A DNA stretch of 64,000 nucleotides from Rhizoctonia solani. Its lineage: Eukaryota > Basidiomycota > Agaricomycetes > Cantharellales > Ceratobasidiaceae. This document shows, one piece after another, positions 21,957 through 33,673 of the stretch; the stretch's first letter is position 1, and each line of letters begins with the position of its first letter. Position numbers and translations under genes: made by a program. The notes under the pieces were generated by a model. The model was not told where the DNA came from, made no database searches, and worked only from the letters and a program-made list of their open reading frames with translations. Location of the stretch: contig NC_057370.1 in the NCBI RefSeq assembly GCF_016906535.1, positions 248,001 through 312,000 of the forward strand. Reading direction: 5' to 3'.

Positions 21957-22494
21957 TTGATCGCCAACCATACCTGGCCATTGCCCACGTACGACCTGGG
22001 CGGTCCGGGTCGACCGACTCAACCGAGTCAGCAGATAGCGATACCTACCGGGAAATACTCATATTGGAGAGTGAGGAAAAAACAATTGTTATGATCAGTG
22101 GGTATCTCATCGGATGTTTCAAGCGGGCATAACTCGTTAAAGCCTTGTTTCTCCCTCCCCTGTAGATCCCAACCGTCGCCATCTTAACAAAGACTTTGAT
22201 CCTCTGGATGGTATGCTAGCCATAGTAATCAGGACCGTCCTATCTAATATCGTTTCATACTTACAGAAAGCTCAATCCAAGAAATGTCTCGGGCCGGCGA
22301 AGCTTTGCTACGAGTCACAGATCCCCACAAGTGAGTTGCTCGTGCGAAGGATGCCGAGTTATTTGATGTGCTGAACGGTTGTTAGCTTGCAGGGGTACGA
22401 GGTCATTGGAGCGCAGCAGGAAACATCATGGGTTGATTCATTTGTAAACACTCTGTCGAGACTGGGGGTAGGAATAGGTGCCGACATGATGTAG
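21957..22494 (+). CDS. 3' exons of a spliced gene (start not determined)
   Basis: Exons 21957-22070, 22166-22210, 22267-22330 and 22386-22494 join in phase through introns of 95, 56 and 55 nt with good GT/AG ends. The product reads DRQPYLAIAHVRPG, a Ser/Asp-rich linker, then ILILENPNRRHLNKDFD, and ends GVGIGADMM before TAG (22492-22494). There is no in-frame Met early in the first exon, so at least one exon lies upstream, perhaps near 21880. This could be the tail of the gene at 20838. Family not recognised. Confidence 0.55.
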
Positions 22495-25400
22495 CAGTCT
22501 CGCCATCCGGTTCATCTGTAGTGTTAGCTTCAAATAACAAGCAGTGGTACCTCATTTACACAATACTTGTGTCATGATGTTTATCCCCAGTAAACTCATA
22601 TGAGGCGTGCCACTAGTCCGGGTTGTGTCTCCCGCCCTATGTTATTGCGTTGCTTTGTAAGTTCTTTAATAATACATCTAGCTCACATGACAGTGAACCG
22701 GAAGACTCAGAGAGACCAGTATTTTCTAAATGCATAATCTGTCACGTGTTGAATGAAAAAATGGCCAAGGCGAACCCCTTGTTACCACCCTTCACATCGA
22801 CAATATCCTGACCCCCAAGTAAAAGATCAATCTTGCCTCACTCCTGTAAGTCAACCTATGAACCCCCTTCAACGCCTCTTGAAATAATGCGATGCGCTGA
22901 GCACAAAGAAGCTCTACGTCGATAGGCACTCACCCGGGCCATCCACTTGAAATTCGTCTGCTTCGGTCTCAGCTAGTTCAGTTTTGTGGGTTTTGTAGCA
23001 GTCGATTATCCAAGAGGTCTGGTTGTTTACACGTCTCTTGAGCGCTCGCTCAACTGAGAGATCCCTCTTGACTTAGATTTTTGTTTAGTGAGCTCTTGTC
23101 CGATGTATGTGTTCGACTTAGCTGATATAATAGATACATGAAATACAGTTCACCCCATTAAGATGAAGGTTTGCTAGATGTGGTTCCTCTTACGTTAATA
23201 CCTTACTGAGCCCGCCGGCATCACACTGAACTAACTCTCTGTTTCTTCTCCGAAGAGATAAACGGCAGCCTGAAGATCAACGAGGCCTGGAGGTTCAAAG
23301 GACTGAATGATAGCGTATGACGTCGAAATAGAACAAGTACGTGATGAGAGCTCGAGTTCTACATATATAGCTCTTTTACTTTTCTTACTTGCGTCGTGGT
23401 ATCTAGAAGGTTCGATTCTGCGCCCACAAAATTTATTCAGTCCTCAAACTTCAAGCAGTGAGCTGAGCAGAAGTCGAACCACTGGATTCAAAACTCGCCA
23501 ATTGGGGATTAGCCGGCGTCTATTTACAATACTGATATAAGCCTCCGTCGCGACCCCGCATTTTATTCACTCCTAACCCATCTTGGCATCTGGAGTGAAA
23601 ACCATGTGTCATGTTGCGACGCCAGTGGAAAGGCACGCGAGGTAGGTATGAAGGAAAGCATTGGTGTACTTTGCTAATATTCAATCAAAAAACCAACTGA
23701 CGGCGCTCTCATCGAATTTCTTGTTTATTTTATTTTATTTTATTTTATTTCGTTTATATACAGCCATCACCTCGCCATAGAAGTTGAAGGAGCTGTGAGT
23801 GTGTGAATCTTATATCATCTATGCTCCAAGCAGCGGATAACGTTCCCTCGGAGCGGAAATCCACGTATCTTGCGTATTCACTCGAGAGCTTTACCAACAC
23901 ATCTAAGTCTTGCTGTCAGTCTTCACATGCAGCCTCTGAAGGCAACTGATTCCGTTGAAGTAGGGTGTCTCTATTCAAATCCTCAAGTGATCCCCACTCA
24001 CCCATCGCGATCGGCCGGGGATTTCACGCGATTATTAATGAGCTCCCCGAGGCGGAGTTCTACGGTTTAGCATAGGTAATCAAAGCCAACTATGCCGAAA
24101 GGAAGCACTATTGGGCTAGGGTAGTAAGCTTCTCTACTAGAAAGCAGGTCATACGGAATGCTCTTGTTGACAATGAAAACTAGGTCACACAAATAGTCGC
24201 GTGACGGAATCGGTCACGATTGTCACAGTCGCGAAAAGGTGGATGTATGCGTACATTTATGTCCCCATATCTCATAATTACATGATACCTATCTCAATAT
24301 CACAACCATGCTAAACACAATAGCTCGTGTATACGAATAACCATGAAACGCGGAATTTATATTGTGGCCAAAGAATCCAAGTTGCGTGAAACTCAACCCT
24401 AGAACCCACTTAGAAGAAGTTGCTTCCACTTATAAATAATGGCTCCGAGCGCACGCCTGCAATCAAAAATCTTAACAAGTCGGAAAATATCCATATCGCT
24501 GACGTGTAGTCTTTTGTGTACGAGCTCGGTAAACATGCGCCCGCGCTAATAAACTTTTGATTGGTAAATGACGTTAGTACACGTGCCGAATGGGCCATGA
24601 AAACCAAAAGAACCAGGGGAAACCCAAATCTATAGGTCATTAGGAATGCCTCTATCGAACAAGGTGATACGGCGAGACCTTCACTCACAAAATGACTTCG
24701 TGAATCACGCAAACCTCTTTCTATAGCTCTTTCTAATACTCTGGTCTATGATTACCATTTCACACCGTGTTCTCCAAAGGCGTGGATTATCCGCGCCCCA
24801 AATCCCAACCCTAGGGTCCGGATTTTCATTTCCAAGACGTGTGGCCTGTGGGTCAAAGTATGGTGGGGGTGCGGGTTTTTGGCAAAATCCTCACCCTGGG
24901 TCCGGATTATTCGCAACTGCTGGGTTCACGGTGTCAGTTACCTCTCGAAGTCATTAGTTTTGTAACACACACCCTGCTTTTAGCTCAAAATCAGCAGATT
25001 ACCATTGATCTATACTTCCAGTAGACTTCTCACCGCGCTGAATACTTAGTGACTATCTTCCCTTAACGGAGTTGCCATGCCTTGGCTTAGCGCTGCAAAA
25101 CCTCCCTGAGGATATTTTGTGGCATCCCAGATCTTCGTGATAATTGCTGCGGAGACCATACTAAGAACAACAAGTGTTTATGACGCACTGGTTTTCAAAA
25201 AACAGGTGAAACATGAACTTAATTCATCACAAATAAGCAACCAATAGGTAATGCGAACAAAAAATGTGGTATAAAGGGCCTCTGCACGAAGGTCATCTTC
25301 AAGTGTCCATATATGCGCTCCGGCGTAACATGACTTGGCTCTTAAGCTTGTTACAATCCTGCATTCGCATAGTTAGTCGAAGTGATCAAGGTTTTAAATG

Positions 25401-25503
25401 TAGTACGACTATCCAAGGCCTGTCAGCTCGACAGCTATTCCAGCTTCCAGTGTTAGCAGTAGTAAATCCAGAGTAGTGGCTGGCTGATTGTGAATGATAT
25501 GCG
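22495..25503. other. Host-type DNA, no gene assigned
   Basis: Only short frames. A minus-strand open stretch near 23233-23310 (reading SFEPPGLVDLQAAVYLFGEE) could be an isolated exon, but no chain could be built. Two GGTCCGGATT-type motifs recur near 24815 and 24898. Confidence 0.35.
23724..23750. repeat. (TTTTA)n microsatellite
   Basis: Five tandem TTTAT/TTTTA units within 27 bp. A simple repeat with no sign of function. Confidence 0.85.
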
Positions 25504-25508
25504 AGGTG

Positions 25509-25781
25509 TGTTGAAATCTTATGTATATAGATGTATATATAAATGTATTACTAAACTAAACTAAATCGTATACAAAAGTAAAGACAGTAAAAGAGAAGTA
25601 GAGATAGAGAGGTAAGGATAGAGGGCTCGTGTGCGGGCCTTTATATATCCCAAGAAACCTACCGAGTCATATGGTAAATTGCTGCGCATATGACTGCGCA
25701 CTGAATGACTCGTACTTACTGACTCGATTACTGCGCATAGAACATACTAGAAGAATCTAGTATTTACAAGATATTTCAACA
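25509..25781 (-). mobile_element. Copia-type solo LTR
   Basis: 273 bp with 9-bp inverted ends TGTTGAAAT/ATTTCAACA and perfect TSD aggtg (25504-25508, 25782-25786). An AGTAAAGACAGTA block is shared with the Cop1 LTR. A TATATAAAGG box reads on the minus strand, suggesting that orientation. Confidence 0.9.
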
Positions 25782-25786
25782 AGGTG

Positions 25787-26772
25787 GGTATGATAGATGA
25801 TGACAGCCTGAGATACATTGCAGTGCTGGATCTCAAGAAGAACCTGATTATGGGGCGCGCATGTGTCAACATCCATAATACCGATATCAAGGATGAGTCA
25901 AACACCCTCCCGTTCCTCGCAAGTATCTTGACAGTGACGTCTGTCGCTTACATAATACGCCGCCTCTACTCGGTAACTTCCGGGGTGATCTCATATTTAG
26001 ACTGTTTTGCTGTCAGCTATCGGCACAAATTACTGGGGGCCCGAGCTTACGTTTTGAGAAGTGGAGTACGTCGGAGCATCAGCGCGTGATGTCTGAGTAG
26101 CCGTCGCGATGACAGTATACTCGAACTGAGTGAGAGTAGCAGAAGTAGAGGCAGAGCTCGGAAAAGTGATGCCAGAGAACGACCGGGAGATGGACTTAGG
26201 TCCGCCTTTCCTGTTCGTTTTGGGTTTGAACTAGGCCTTACTGGCCGAGCTGTATTGCCCCTGCTGAGGCAGTGTGAGGTCTCACTTATTGTCCACTCTT
26301 GTAAATACGATCGTCGATGGCGACCCGTCGCCGAGATAATGACAATCCATAAAACACCCGATTGTTGTTGTTCGAAAGTAAGGTCAGTTATCAGAGAATC
26401 CCTCCCCCCCCCTGCGGGACCTCATAAGGTCAACGGGACTCGTACATGAGTAAGCGGAACAACCCAAACGAGAGTATATAGATAGAAATCAGATACGAAC
26501 AATAATGGTAGCGAAGGGAGCTGAAATCGCTCGTCGGGTGAGCGTGGCCAACTTGGTTATGTAAGGGACTCGCATAGAAGTAGGGTTAATATACGAATAA
26601 CCGTTGATGACCGGCTCAACGCTACGCCTGGCCAGAGCCGTTTTTGCCTTTCAGGAAGAGTTAGTATCACCGGATGCCTAGTTGAACTCAAAATGACTTA
26701 CCTTTCGCTTAGCATTGAACTCGGCAATTTGTGGGGCGCAGTTACGAGCGATAATGTGGTGCTTGTTTGTTT
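25787..26772. other. Interval between two solo LTRs, no gene assigned
   Basis: A 101-codon open frame (25784-26089, plus) starts within the TSD of the solo LTR and has no recognisable motif. I do not treat it as a gene. The rest shows only short frames. Confidence 0.35.
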
Positions 26773-26777
26773 CCAGT

Positions 26778-27006
26778 TGTAGAAAGATGTAGAGTTAAAT
26801 AGAAAGTTCTGTAATCGAGTCAAGTGGGTGACTCACTTGATGTATGCGCAGTAAGCGTAAATCTACGCGTAAGTCATGCCTGTAGAGTATAAAATGGCCT
26901 TGTTCAAGCCCCGAATACTCATTTCATCCCATTCTTGTATTTACTCAGTCATTACTTGTATCCTAATCTAGTACTTTAATACAGAAATCGAATTCGTATT
27001 TCTACA
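26778..27006 (+). mobile_element. Copia-type solo LTR
   Basis: 229 bp with inverted ends TGTAGAAA/TTTCTACA and perfect TSD ccagt (26773-26777, 27007-27011). TATAAAA near 26888 sets plus orientation. It has the same termini as Cop1 but a diverged body, so an older or related family. Confidence 0.9.
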
Positions 27007-27011
27007 CCAGT

Positions 27012-27511
27012 TGACGGCGATAGAGTTCAACACGAGTAAGAGTATGATATTCACCTGGATGTTCTAAAAATACGTGTCGTAAATTCTCCAACTTCATCTA
27101 CAGGTCCATATCAATGTACATACCTGATGCGATATTGGCCACTGCTGCAAGGCTGAGTACCACGGTACTCAAGGCTTTCGACAATATAGCGGCAAAGTGA
27201 GTGCAGAGAAAACGGAAGAGTAAAGTTGCTGATTCACAGCATTGTTTCCGGGGCCCTTTGGTATGTATTCGCCTAGTTGTCTTGGGAACTAATATCTGGT
27301 CCGCAGCGAAACGTGTGTGTCGTTAATCTTGAAGTCTCAATATACCAACCAATATTCGACTGGCGAACTAGGAAGCGATTGGAGAGCTGTGTCTCTGCTG
27401 AGTGCTATTCTGGTATAGGTTTCATTTTAACTCACAATCGCTAATCCGATGAACGGTAATCTGAGTGATTGGATATCTCACATTCTTACCAATGTAAAAT
27501 ATACGCATGAT
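27012..27511. other. Intergenic, possible exon of a plus-strand gene
   Basis: An open stretch near 27115-27196 (MYIPDAILATAARL, then LKAFDNIAA before a GTGAGT donor) is helix-like and could be an exon. No further exons were established. Confidence 0.3.
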
Positions 27512-28363
27512 TCATACGATTGCTAATGCAACCATATATCATTCGGACAGAAGACACAAAATAGATCAAATTACCGAGAAATTCAACGACATAGGAAGGA
27601 CCATCACTATGTGTCTTTAAAACCACTAGAAACGCAATCCAAACTTCAGAAACAAGGTGGAAATACAAAATCTTATTTCCTAATGTATGGCCGGAAAAAG
27701 ATGACATGTACACTACGCCTGATTGCTTAGTCATTCCCCTTGCTCCTCTCGTTCTTCCCATTCCGTTTGACGCTCACCTGCCAGGTACATGCTTGAGGCT
27801 AAGCCACGAAGGTCATTGGGGACGTATAACGGCCAGTATTTAGCGAATTTGGTCAGTGGCTCATCGCGTTTGGTGAGCATACACACCAAAATACGACTCA
27901 AGTACCTATAGATTATGAACAATGATGTGCGCCAATTTGGTGCATCATCTTTGTTTTCGGTTTCAAACGGCGTGTCACTTGCAAGTAATGACTTCAGGCT
28001 CTCTTCCAACTGTTCTGTTGAGGTTTCTTGGTGTAGAGTATCGCTTTCAAGCAAATTAAGCTGATGTGCTAGTAGAATCTCCGACGCTGCATGATCCCCA
28101 TTTAAGCCAACCTCTGACTAAACCGGTGACCTTATAAGCCATATTTGAGCTGCTGCAAATCCGCGAAGGAGAGGATCCTTATCGTTCAAGGCTTTATAAA
28201 GCTGAACAAAGACCCCGTCGCTTGACAGTTGTTGCACCAATCCAACAGATATTTTGGGGAAGTACCGGCTATTTAGCACCTGATACCAATTTTCCTGCTC
28301 TTCAATCGATTTGGCTTGACAAAGTCCATTCACAGCAGATACGTAGATTACTGTAGTCGTCAT
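27512..28363 (-). CDS. Unknown four-exon protein with helical-repeat look
   Basis: Minus-strand exons 28363-28124, 28078-27778, 27718-27575 and 27522-27512; introns 45, 59 and 52 nt. Phases agree and the product would be 231 residues. The first donor (GTTTAG) is weak; the others are good. The sequence alternates amphipathic helices (VQLYKALNDKDPLLRGFAAAQI, then EQLEESLKSLLA, then YLSRILVCMLTK), which suggests an ARM/HEAT-like fold. No family assigned. The start codon lies about 90 bp from the edge of the TE cluster to the right, so its promoter may have been replaced or shortened. Confidence 0.55.
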
Positions 28364-29116
28364 AATATGAACAACATGTCACGTCACACTTTGACGATTT
28401 TATTGAAGCAAATTTCCAATGTAATGCTACTTTTGAGGCCAGGTTGAAGAGCTCCAACCTGTTGTCACACTTGTAAATTTTTACAAAATTTGATTAAGGA
28501 ATGTGTGTAAAGAAACCTATTACTATGTTCAATTTACTTGTCTTGCCCATCCTTGTCATCCTTGCTATCTGTCAGTACCTCATTACCTGTATACACTGTT
28601 GAAGTATATAGTACAAATGTATATACTTCTCATATGTATATCTATGTCTTGCTTTAAGTCATTGAGCTCTGATTCTTTTGTACAACAGTATCCTGTGTAA
28701 ACAAGGCCATCTATTTAGTGCAGAATACATGTGTGTTAAATACCTTTTGGGATGAGATACAGTTGCAGGAGTAAGCAGTATGATACAAACAGAGATGAGA
28801 TAGTACATAGTATGAGATACAGAGCATACATGTATATATATCTCTTGTGAGATTGGTTATTTACTTTAACATACACTAAATCCCCTGCACGTTCATCCAT
28901 ATTATTGGGAAGCTGAATTTGTCAGATTTGGGCAAGAATGAGTGGATCAACAGTGTAGTCATTGTCATAGTCAGAGCCATCTTCCTCCTTAAACTTGGAA
29001 TCCTTGGAGACAAGTTATGTGTTGATAATGGTGAGAGCAAATTTTTAATTGTCATAAAATTGCTGATCCACAGTGCCTTGATTTTCAGGGTTGCTGAGGA
29101 ACTCATAGGACAGGTT
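28364..29116. other. Boundary of host island and TE region
   Basis: Around 28452 the sequence changes to AT-rich DNA starting TGTTGTCACACTTGTAAA, possibly the edge of the DNA-transposon remnant that follows. AGATGAGATA and ATGAGATACAG motifs recur near 28755-28825. No gene seen. Confidence 0.4.
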
Positions 29117-29630
29117 CTACCCCCCAAACCCAGCACGCTGCCAAGAGTCAAGAATGACCCAAGGCTGGTCTTGGAGCCACTCCCATGAGTCAATTAACCA
29201 ATTGACACTAGCATTGCAGAGTGTTGCAGGGGTTGAATCAATAATTATGCTCTCAGGTTTGATACCATGGCAGAGTTGTTTCTGCATGACTTCCAAGAGC
29301 CATTCAATGCATGTAGACTTGATTCTATGCTTAAGCAGGCAATTGACACCAGTGTCACATGGCTGAGCAACCAATGTGCCTAGGTGTCCCAATTAGTACA
29401 AACCCATGAAAAGTTCCTGTGAAATAAATACCTTACATCCTCCAGGCACATAAAGCACTATGAGCCAAGGAAAGCTACTCTTGAGCCATGTGTGGAATGG
29501 CTCCCCCCAATGAACAGCCCAGCAGTCAAGAAGCAAAATTGCCTTTTGTTGGTAGGACAATTTCAAGCAACAGCATTCATACTCAATGAATGGCACAAGA
29601 ACTTCTAGAATCCACTTCATTAAGGAGACC

Positions 29631-30541
29631 TGTCACAACTCAGCTTGGACCTATGGTACAAGGGGGCTTAAAGTCTATGGCCCTATCACCAATGTGTCAT
29701 GACCTTCATTGGCATGACATAATTTTCTACTATTTTCTATCTTTTTTCTGCAACAGTTTCCTTTTTTGGTATATATTTATGACTCAGCAAGATCACATGA
29801 CATATTTGATATATGATGTGAAATTGTAAGTGACTCACTCTTTGTTGTTGTGATTTTTGATGTGGCTCACTTCATGTATATAAACCAGGTCAAGTTGCTG
29901 CTAGAACAGCAAGACTTGACCTCTTTGTCAATCTATCTCACTTCTACCTATCCCTTTGCCCAGGCCCCTTGTTGGCCATTAGTGCACATTTACTTATGGA
30001 CTCATAACCCAGGTCTTGTTGCCTTCTACCCACCTACCATAACCCTAGGGCCTTTGTTGCCCCACTACCCCTTCTCATAGTCCATTGGTGATAGGGCCAC
30101 AGACTTTAAGCCCCCCTTGCACCATAGGTCCAAGCTGAGTTGTGACACAATGGACTACAAGAAGGGGTAGACAGGCAACAAAGGCCCTAGGGTTATGGTA
30201 GGTGGGTAGAGGGCAACAAGGCCTGGGTTATGGGTTTGTAAGTAAATGTGCACTCATGGCCAACAAGGGGCCTGGGCAAAGGGATAGGTAGAAGTGAGAT
30301 AGATTGACAAAGAGGTCAAGTCTTGCTGTTCTAGCAGCAACTTGACCTGGTTTATATACATGAAGTGAGCCACATCAAAAATCACAACAACAAAGAGTGA
30401 GTCACTTACAATTTCACATCATATATCAAATATGTCATGTGATCTTGCTGAGTCATAATATATATACCAAAAAAGGAAACTGTTGCAGAAAAAAGATAGA
30501 AAATGGTAAAAATATGTGTCATGCTAATGAAGGTCATGACA
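29631..30541 (-). mobile_element. Gy3 solo LTR, inverted, interrupted by a second Gy3 LTR
   Basis: Outer copy TGTCACAACTC...GGTCATGACA with perfect TSD agacc (29626-29630, 30542-30546). A forward Gy3 LTR occupies 29695-30147. It disrupts the DDE transposase remnant. Confidence 0.92.
29695..30147 (+). mobile_element. Gy3 solo LTR (inner copy)
   Basis: 453 bp, TGTCATGACC...GAGTTGTGACA, with perfect TSD caatg (29690-29694, 30148-30152). It lies inside an oppositely oriented copy of its own family. With that host copy it makes a hairpin-capable inverted repeat. Confidence 0.93.
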
Positions 30542-30706
30542 AGACCCTGACCAGCACATCTTCTGTGGCATAATACAGTGCACTTACACTTTTCATGCTC
30601 TCAAGAATGCTCCAATTTCTATTCCCACCATATGTAAAGTTAAAATGTAATACTATGCATAGTTTGTGTGCTTGAGCAGATGGGAGAGATTTGGCAGTTT
30701 GACCTT

Positions 30707-31140
30707 TGTCATGACCCATGCCTTTGCTGGCATGTCTCCTGACCAAGCCACCTACTAATAGGATACTCCACAGTCTTTAAAAGGCCGCATATACTCACAT
30801 ATATACAGTCAGAACTGTCATTACTCTAAGTGCTCATGACTTAGAGACTGACAGTCCACCAGGGTCACATGACCTCCCCCCCTCCAGTCCTTTATCAAAT
30901 ACTATACTAAACTACTATGGATTTGAGGTGGGGGGGATGACATAATCTCTTCTATCATAATATATTATTCAGACCTTGCCCACAGGCTCCCTTAACATTG
31001 GCCTGCAGCAAGGGGGGCAGGGGGAGTGCAATGTCCCCCAGCAACATATATTATTCATATATCACTGTGCATCACATATACTATATATCCTTGACAGTGG
31101 ATATATATGGTAATAACCCTTCCAGATATGGGTTATGACA
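30707..31140 (+). mobile_element. Gy4 solo LTR, sense orientation (reference copy)
   Basis: 434 bp, TGTCATGACCC...GGGTTATGACA, with perfect TSD acctt (30702-30706, 31141-31145). Inserted in the DDE transposase remnant; deleting it joins the transposase pieces. Confidence 0.92.
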
Positions 31141-31270
31141 ACCTTTGTAAATTGCCTGATAAGGTAATATCAGGCCTGCAGCAGTGATGGCAACCATTAA
31201 TGTAAACTGTTGCTTCTCTTCTAGGCCAACAGCTGAAACCTGCTCAGACCCTCAAAGCTCCCATGTCTTG

Positions 31271-31835
31271 GTGCCAGTACCCAGCTCAATAAAAACCCAA
31301 TTGGCTGGAATGTATGCAGTAGTGTACTATGGCACAGCATAGGTTTGGCAAGCCTCAGTAGCACCATAGGGCTCTTGGAAGCACCTTATGGCACTACCAC
31401 ATGCTACCTAGAGCCAGACCAACACAGCCACTCCCCCTGGGGAATCTTCTGTACATAAAAAAGGCATAATTACCAACAGATGAGCTCACCAATATTAAAG
31501 TGAGGCTGCAGTGAATGATTAAGTGATCAAGGCAATTGGTATACCTATTATTGTACTCCAAGAATGCAAGCACTTTGCACTGGAGCTTGCAGCTGCTTTG
31601 ACATTTGGACTTGTCTCACAAGGTGGGTCAAACAAAAACAGAAATGAATCAATATCTAGGCTTGAGATATACATGGACAGTGCATGCAACAACACAGCAA
31701 AGCACAAAAATCTGGGAGCAAAGTAAGAGCATAGTCTGAAAAAAAAAACCCCATCATAATCAACAGAGTCCAAGCTAAGATTGCATTTTGAGTTACTTGC
31801 AAGGTGTCATTAGAATAACTTACCAATATTGGTGC
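31271..31835 (-). other. Degenerate region between transposase and unknown coding region
   Basis: A minus-strand open frame at 31519-31773 (SPNVKAAASSSAKCLHSW) and splice-like GTAAGT/GTGAGC sites suggest decayed exons. A GT/AG interval of about 49 nt near 31774-31822 would join it to the upstream coding region. No confident model. Confidence 0.35.
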
Positions 31836-32305
31836 CTATATAAACTTGAAAATTCCAAATGCTTGCTGGCAGCTGGCATATTGCATCTTGAACTCCTTGT
31901 ATTCCAAGGCCAACATCCATTGAGAGCATAGCCTTACATTTGTCACAAAACTCCAAATTTGAGGAGGTGGTATCTCCCACTGCACAGCTCCTGTTATGTT
32001 GTCTTCAAGTGGGAATGGGCTGCATTGAAATGGTACTTCCTCCTGTCCAAGAAATAATTGACCAATATCAGCCTGAAGTCTGGTGAACAACCTCTGGTAA
32101 GTTGGAAGGGTTGCAGTAGCTGGTGCTGTGCCTTTCATTTTGAGCCACACAGTAACAGCTGACCCAATACTGGACAAGAGCTGTATATATGGCTTGCAAT
32201 TGAATTGCACAGCACATTGGGGGATTTTCAAGAACTCCCACAAGTAGTGCATAACAGCCATCACATCCAGTTGGGAATATTGGCCTGGATTGAACTGTTG
32301 CAAGT
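31836..32305 (-). pseudogene. Unknown minus-strand coding region, 3' piece
   Basis: About 155 codons open (LQQFNPGQYSQLDVMAVMHY, then PQCAVQFNCKPYIQLL, then YASCQQAFGIFKFI). It begins at the TSD of a Gy2 LTR. Upstream pieces of the same coding region lie at 33043-33095, 48904-49078, 49252-49289 and 50219-50413, separated by Gy2, Gy4, T and Gy4 insertions. No family was recognised. It could be host DNA or part of the DNA transposon that lies just downstream on the same strand. Confidence 0.5.
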
Positions 32306-33042
32306 TGTTGTACTCCACTGTAAGGTGGGGTACTTGCTAATGGGTGGGCGCTTAAGGCCATACTAATACACTGCACTGCTGACTAATTAGGCTATCTGCT
32401 TCTAACTAAGTTGCTTAAGGCAACAATCAAGCTAACTACTGTGGTGGAGGGGCCTTAGGCCTGGAGGTGATGGGTCTAGTGAACTGCTGGTAAGCAATAA
32501 ACTACTGAGGTCTCCAGCTACTTAGCTGGACTACTGAAACCTGTCTAAGATGAAAGACAAGGTAAAATCAACTTGGGGTTTCCAAGTCATTTTCCTGCAG
32601 TTCATATGAACAAGTGGACTAAATACAGATGGTCTGTGCATGTGAGAAAAAGAAGAGCGCATGTGAAGAAGAAGTGTGCTGCAGGCTGCGCAGAAGCATG
32701 GATTTCTCCTAAACACCCTTGGCATGGCATCTTGGCATAGCATCTTGGCATTATAAGCGCTGAGATCATGTGATTGAAAAATAAAAGATATTGAGTCTGT
32801 GTCATAAACAGAGGAAAATAGAACTAGCCGGAATTGAACCAGCTTGACCACTAAGCCATAGAGCCCTATTATTCCTCTGCTGACAACCCATGATTACACC
32901 TGCTACCCCCCAAATTTGGGCTTGGGCCAGCATGCAACCACTTGTACTGGTCATGTGACCATGTCCAGGACAGTCTGTTAAAAAAAGGAAAATATTAGAA
33001 CTATTTTCTGATTCCAATGGTATAACTCAAGAGGGTGTGACA
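32306..33042 (-). mobile_element. Gy2 solo LTR, inverted, with nested T LTR
   Basis: TGTTGTACTCC...GAGGGTGTGACA with perfect TSD caagt (32301-32305, 33043-33047). A T solo LTR sits at 32800-32972; net length is about 559 bp. Confidence 0.92.
32800..32972 (-). mobile_element. T solo LTR
   Basis: 173 bp with perfect TSD gtctg (32795-32799, 32973-32977). Nearly identical to the complete T element LTRs. Confidence 0.93.
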
Positions 33043-33215
33043 CAAGTTGTCAAGGAAGGTGACACCAATTGGATTGTTATTGAGGAGTTGCATGGTGTCA
33101 TAACCCATATCTGGGAGGGTTATTACCATATATATCCACTGTCAAAGATATGTATAGTATGTATGATGCACAGTGATATATAATAATAAGTTGCTGGGGG
33201 ACATTGCACTCCCCT

Positions 33216-33624
33216 TGTCATGACCTTCATTGGCATGACATGATTTTTTACTATTTTCTACCTTTTTTCTGAGACAATTTCCTTTTTTGGTATATATTTA
33301 TGACTCATCAAGATCAGGTGACATTTTGATATATGATGTGAAATTGTAAATGACTCACACTTTATTTCTGTTTGGTTTGATGTGGCTTCTCTCATGTATA
33401 TAAACCAGGTCAAGTTGCTGCTAGAACAGCAAGACTTGACCTCTTTGTCAATTCACCCTTAGTTCTCACCTACCCCTTGCCCTGCTCCCTTGTTGAGCAC
33501 TAGTGCATCTTACTAAGCATCATAACCCAGGCCATTGTTGCCCTCTACCCTTCTCATAGTCCATTGGTGATAGGACCACAGACTTTAAACCCCCTTGTAC
33601 CATAGGTCCAAGCTAAGTTGTGAC
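33216..33624 (+). mobile_element. Gy3 5' LTR (409 bp, internally deleted)
   Basis: TGTCATGACC...AAGTTGTGACA; lacks about 40 bp before the CTTCTCATAGTCC motif relative to other copies. The following leader (33625-33673, CTAGGTCAAGTC...) shows no primer-binding site that I can assign. Confidence 0.88.
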
Positions 33625-33673
33625 ACTAGGTCAAGTCTTTACCACTTGTACTCTTGTCAACAGACAAGACCTA

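Larger units (their letters stand above)
29117..31270 (-). pseudogene. DDE transposase remnant (pogo/CENP-B-like), split by LTRs
   Basis: Pieces on the minus strand, after removing inserted LTRs, are 31270-31141, 30706-30542 and 29630-29117. The first reads EKQQFTLMVAITAAGLILPYQAIYKG, the usual strand-turn-strand before the second catalytic Asp. The middle has FNFTYGGNRNWSILESMK. The last has ILLLDCWAVHWGEPFHTWLK and VLYVPGGCK, a good match to the second Asp and following segment of DDE_1 endonucleases. C-terminal text (KPESIIID, NASVNWLIDSWEWL) follows. Stops and frame changes are frequent. No intact terminal inverted repeats were located. Confidence 0.65.

Noticed and set aside
24410..24712. 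A 100-codon minus-strand hydrophobic frame
   Set aside because: No motif, no splice context and composition typical of chance AT-rich reading.
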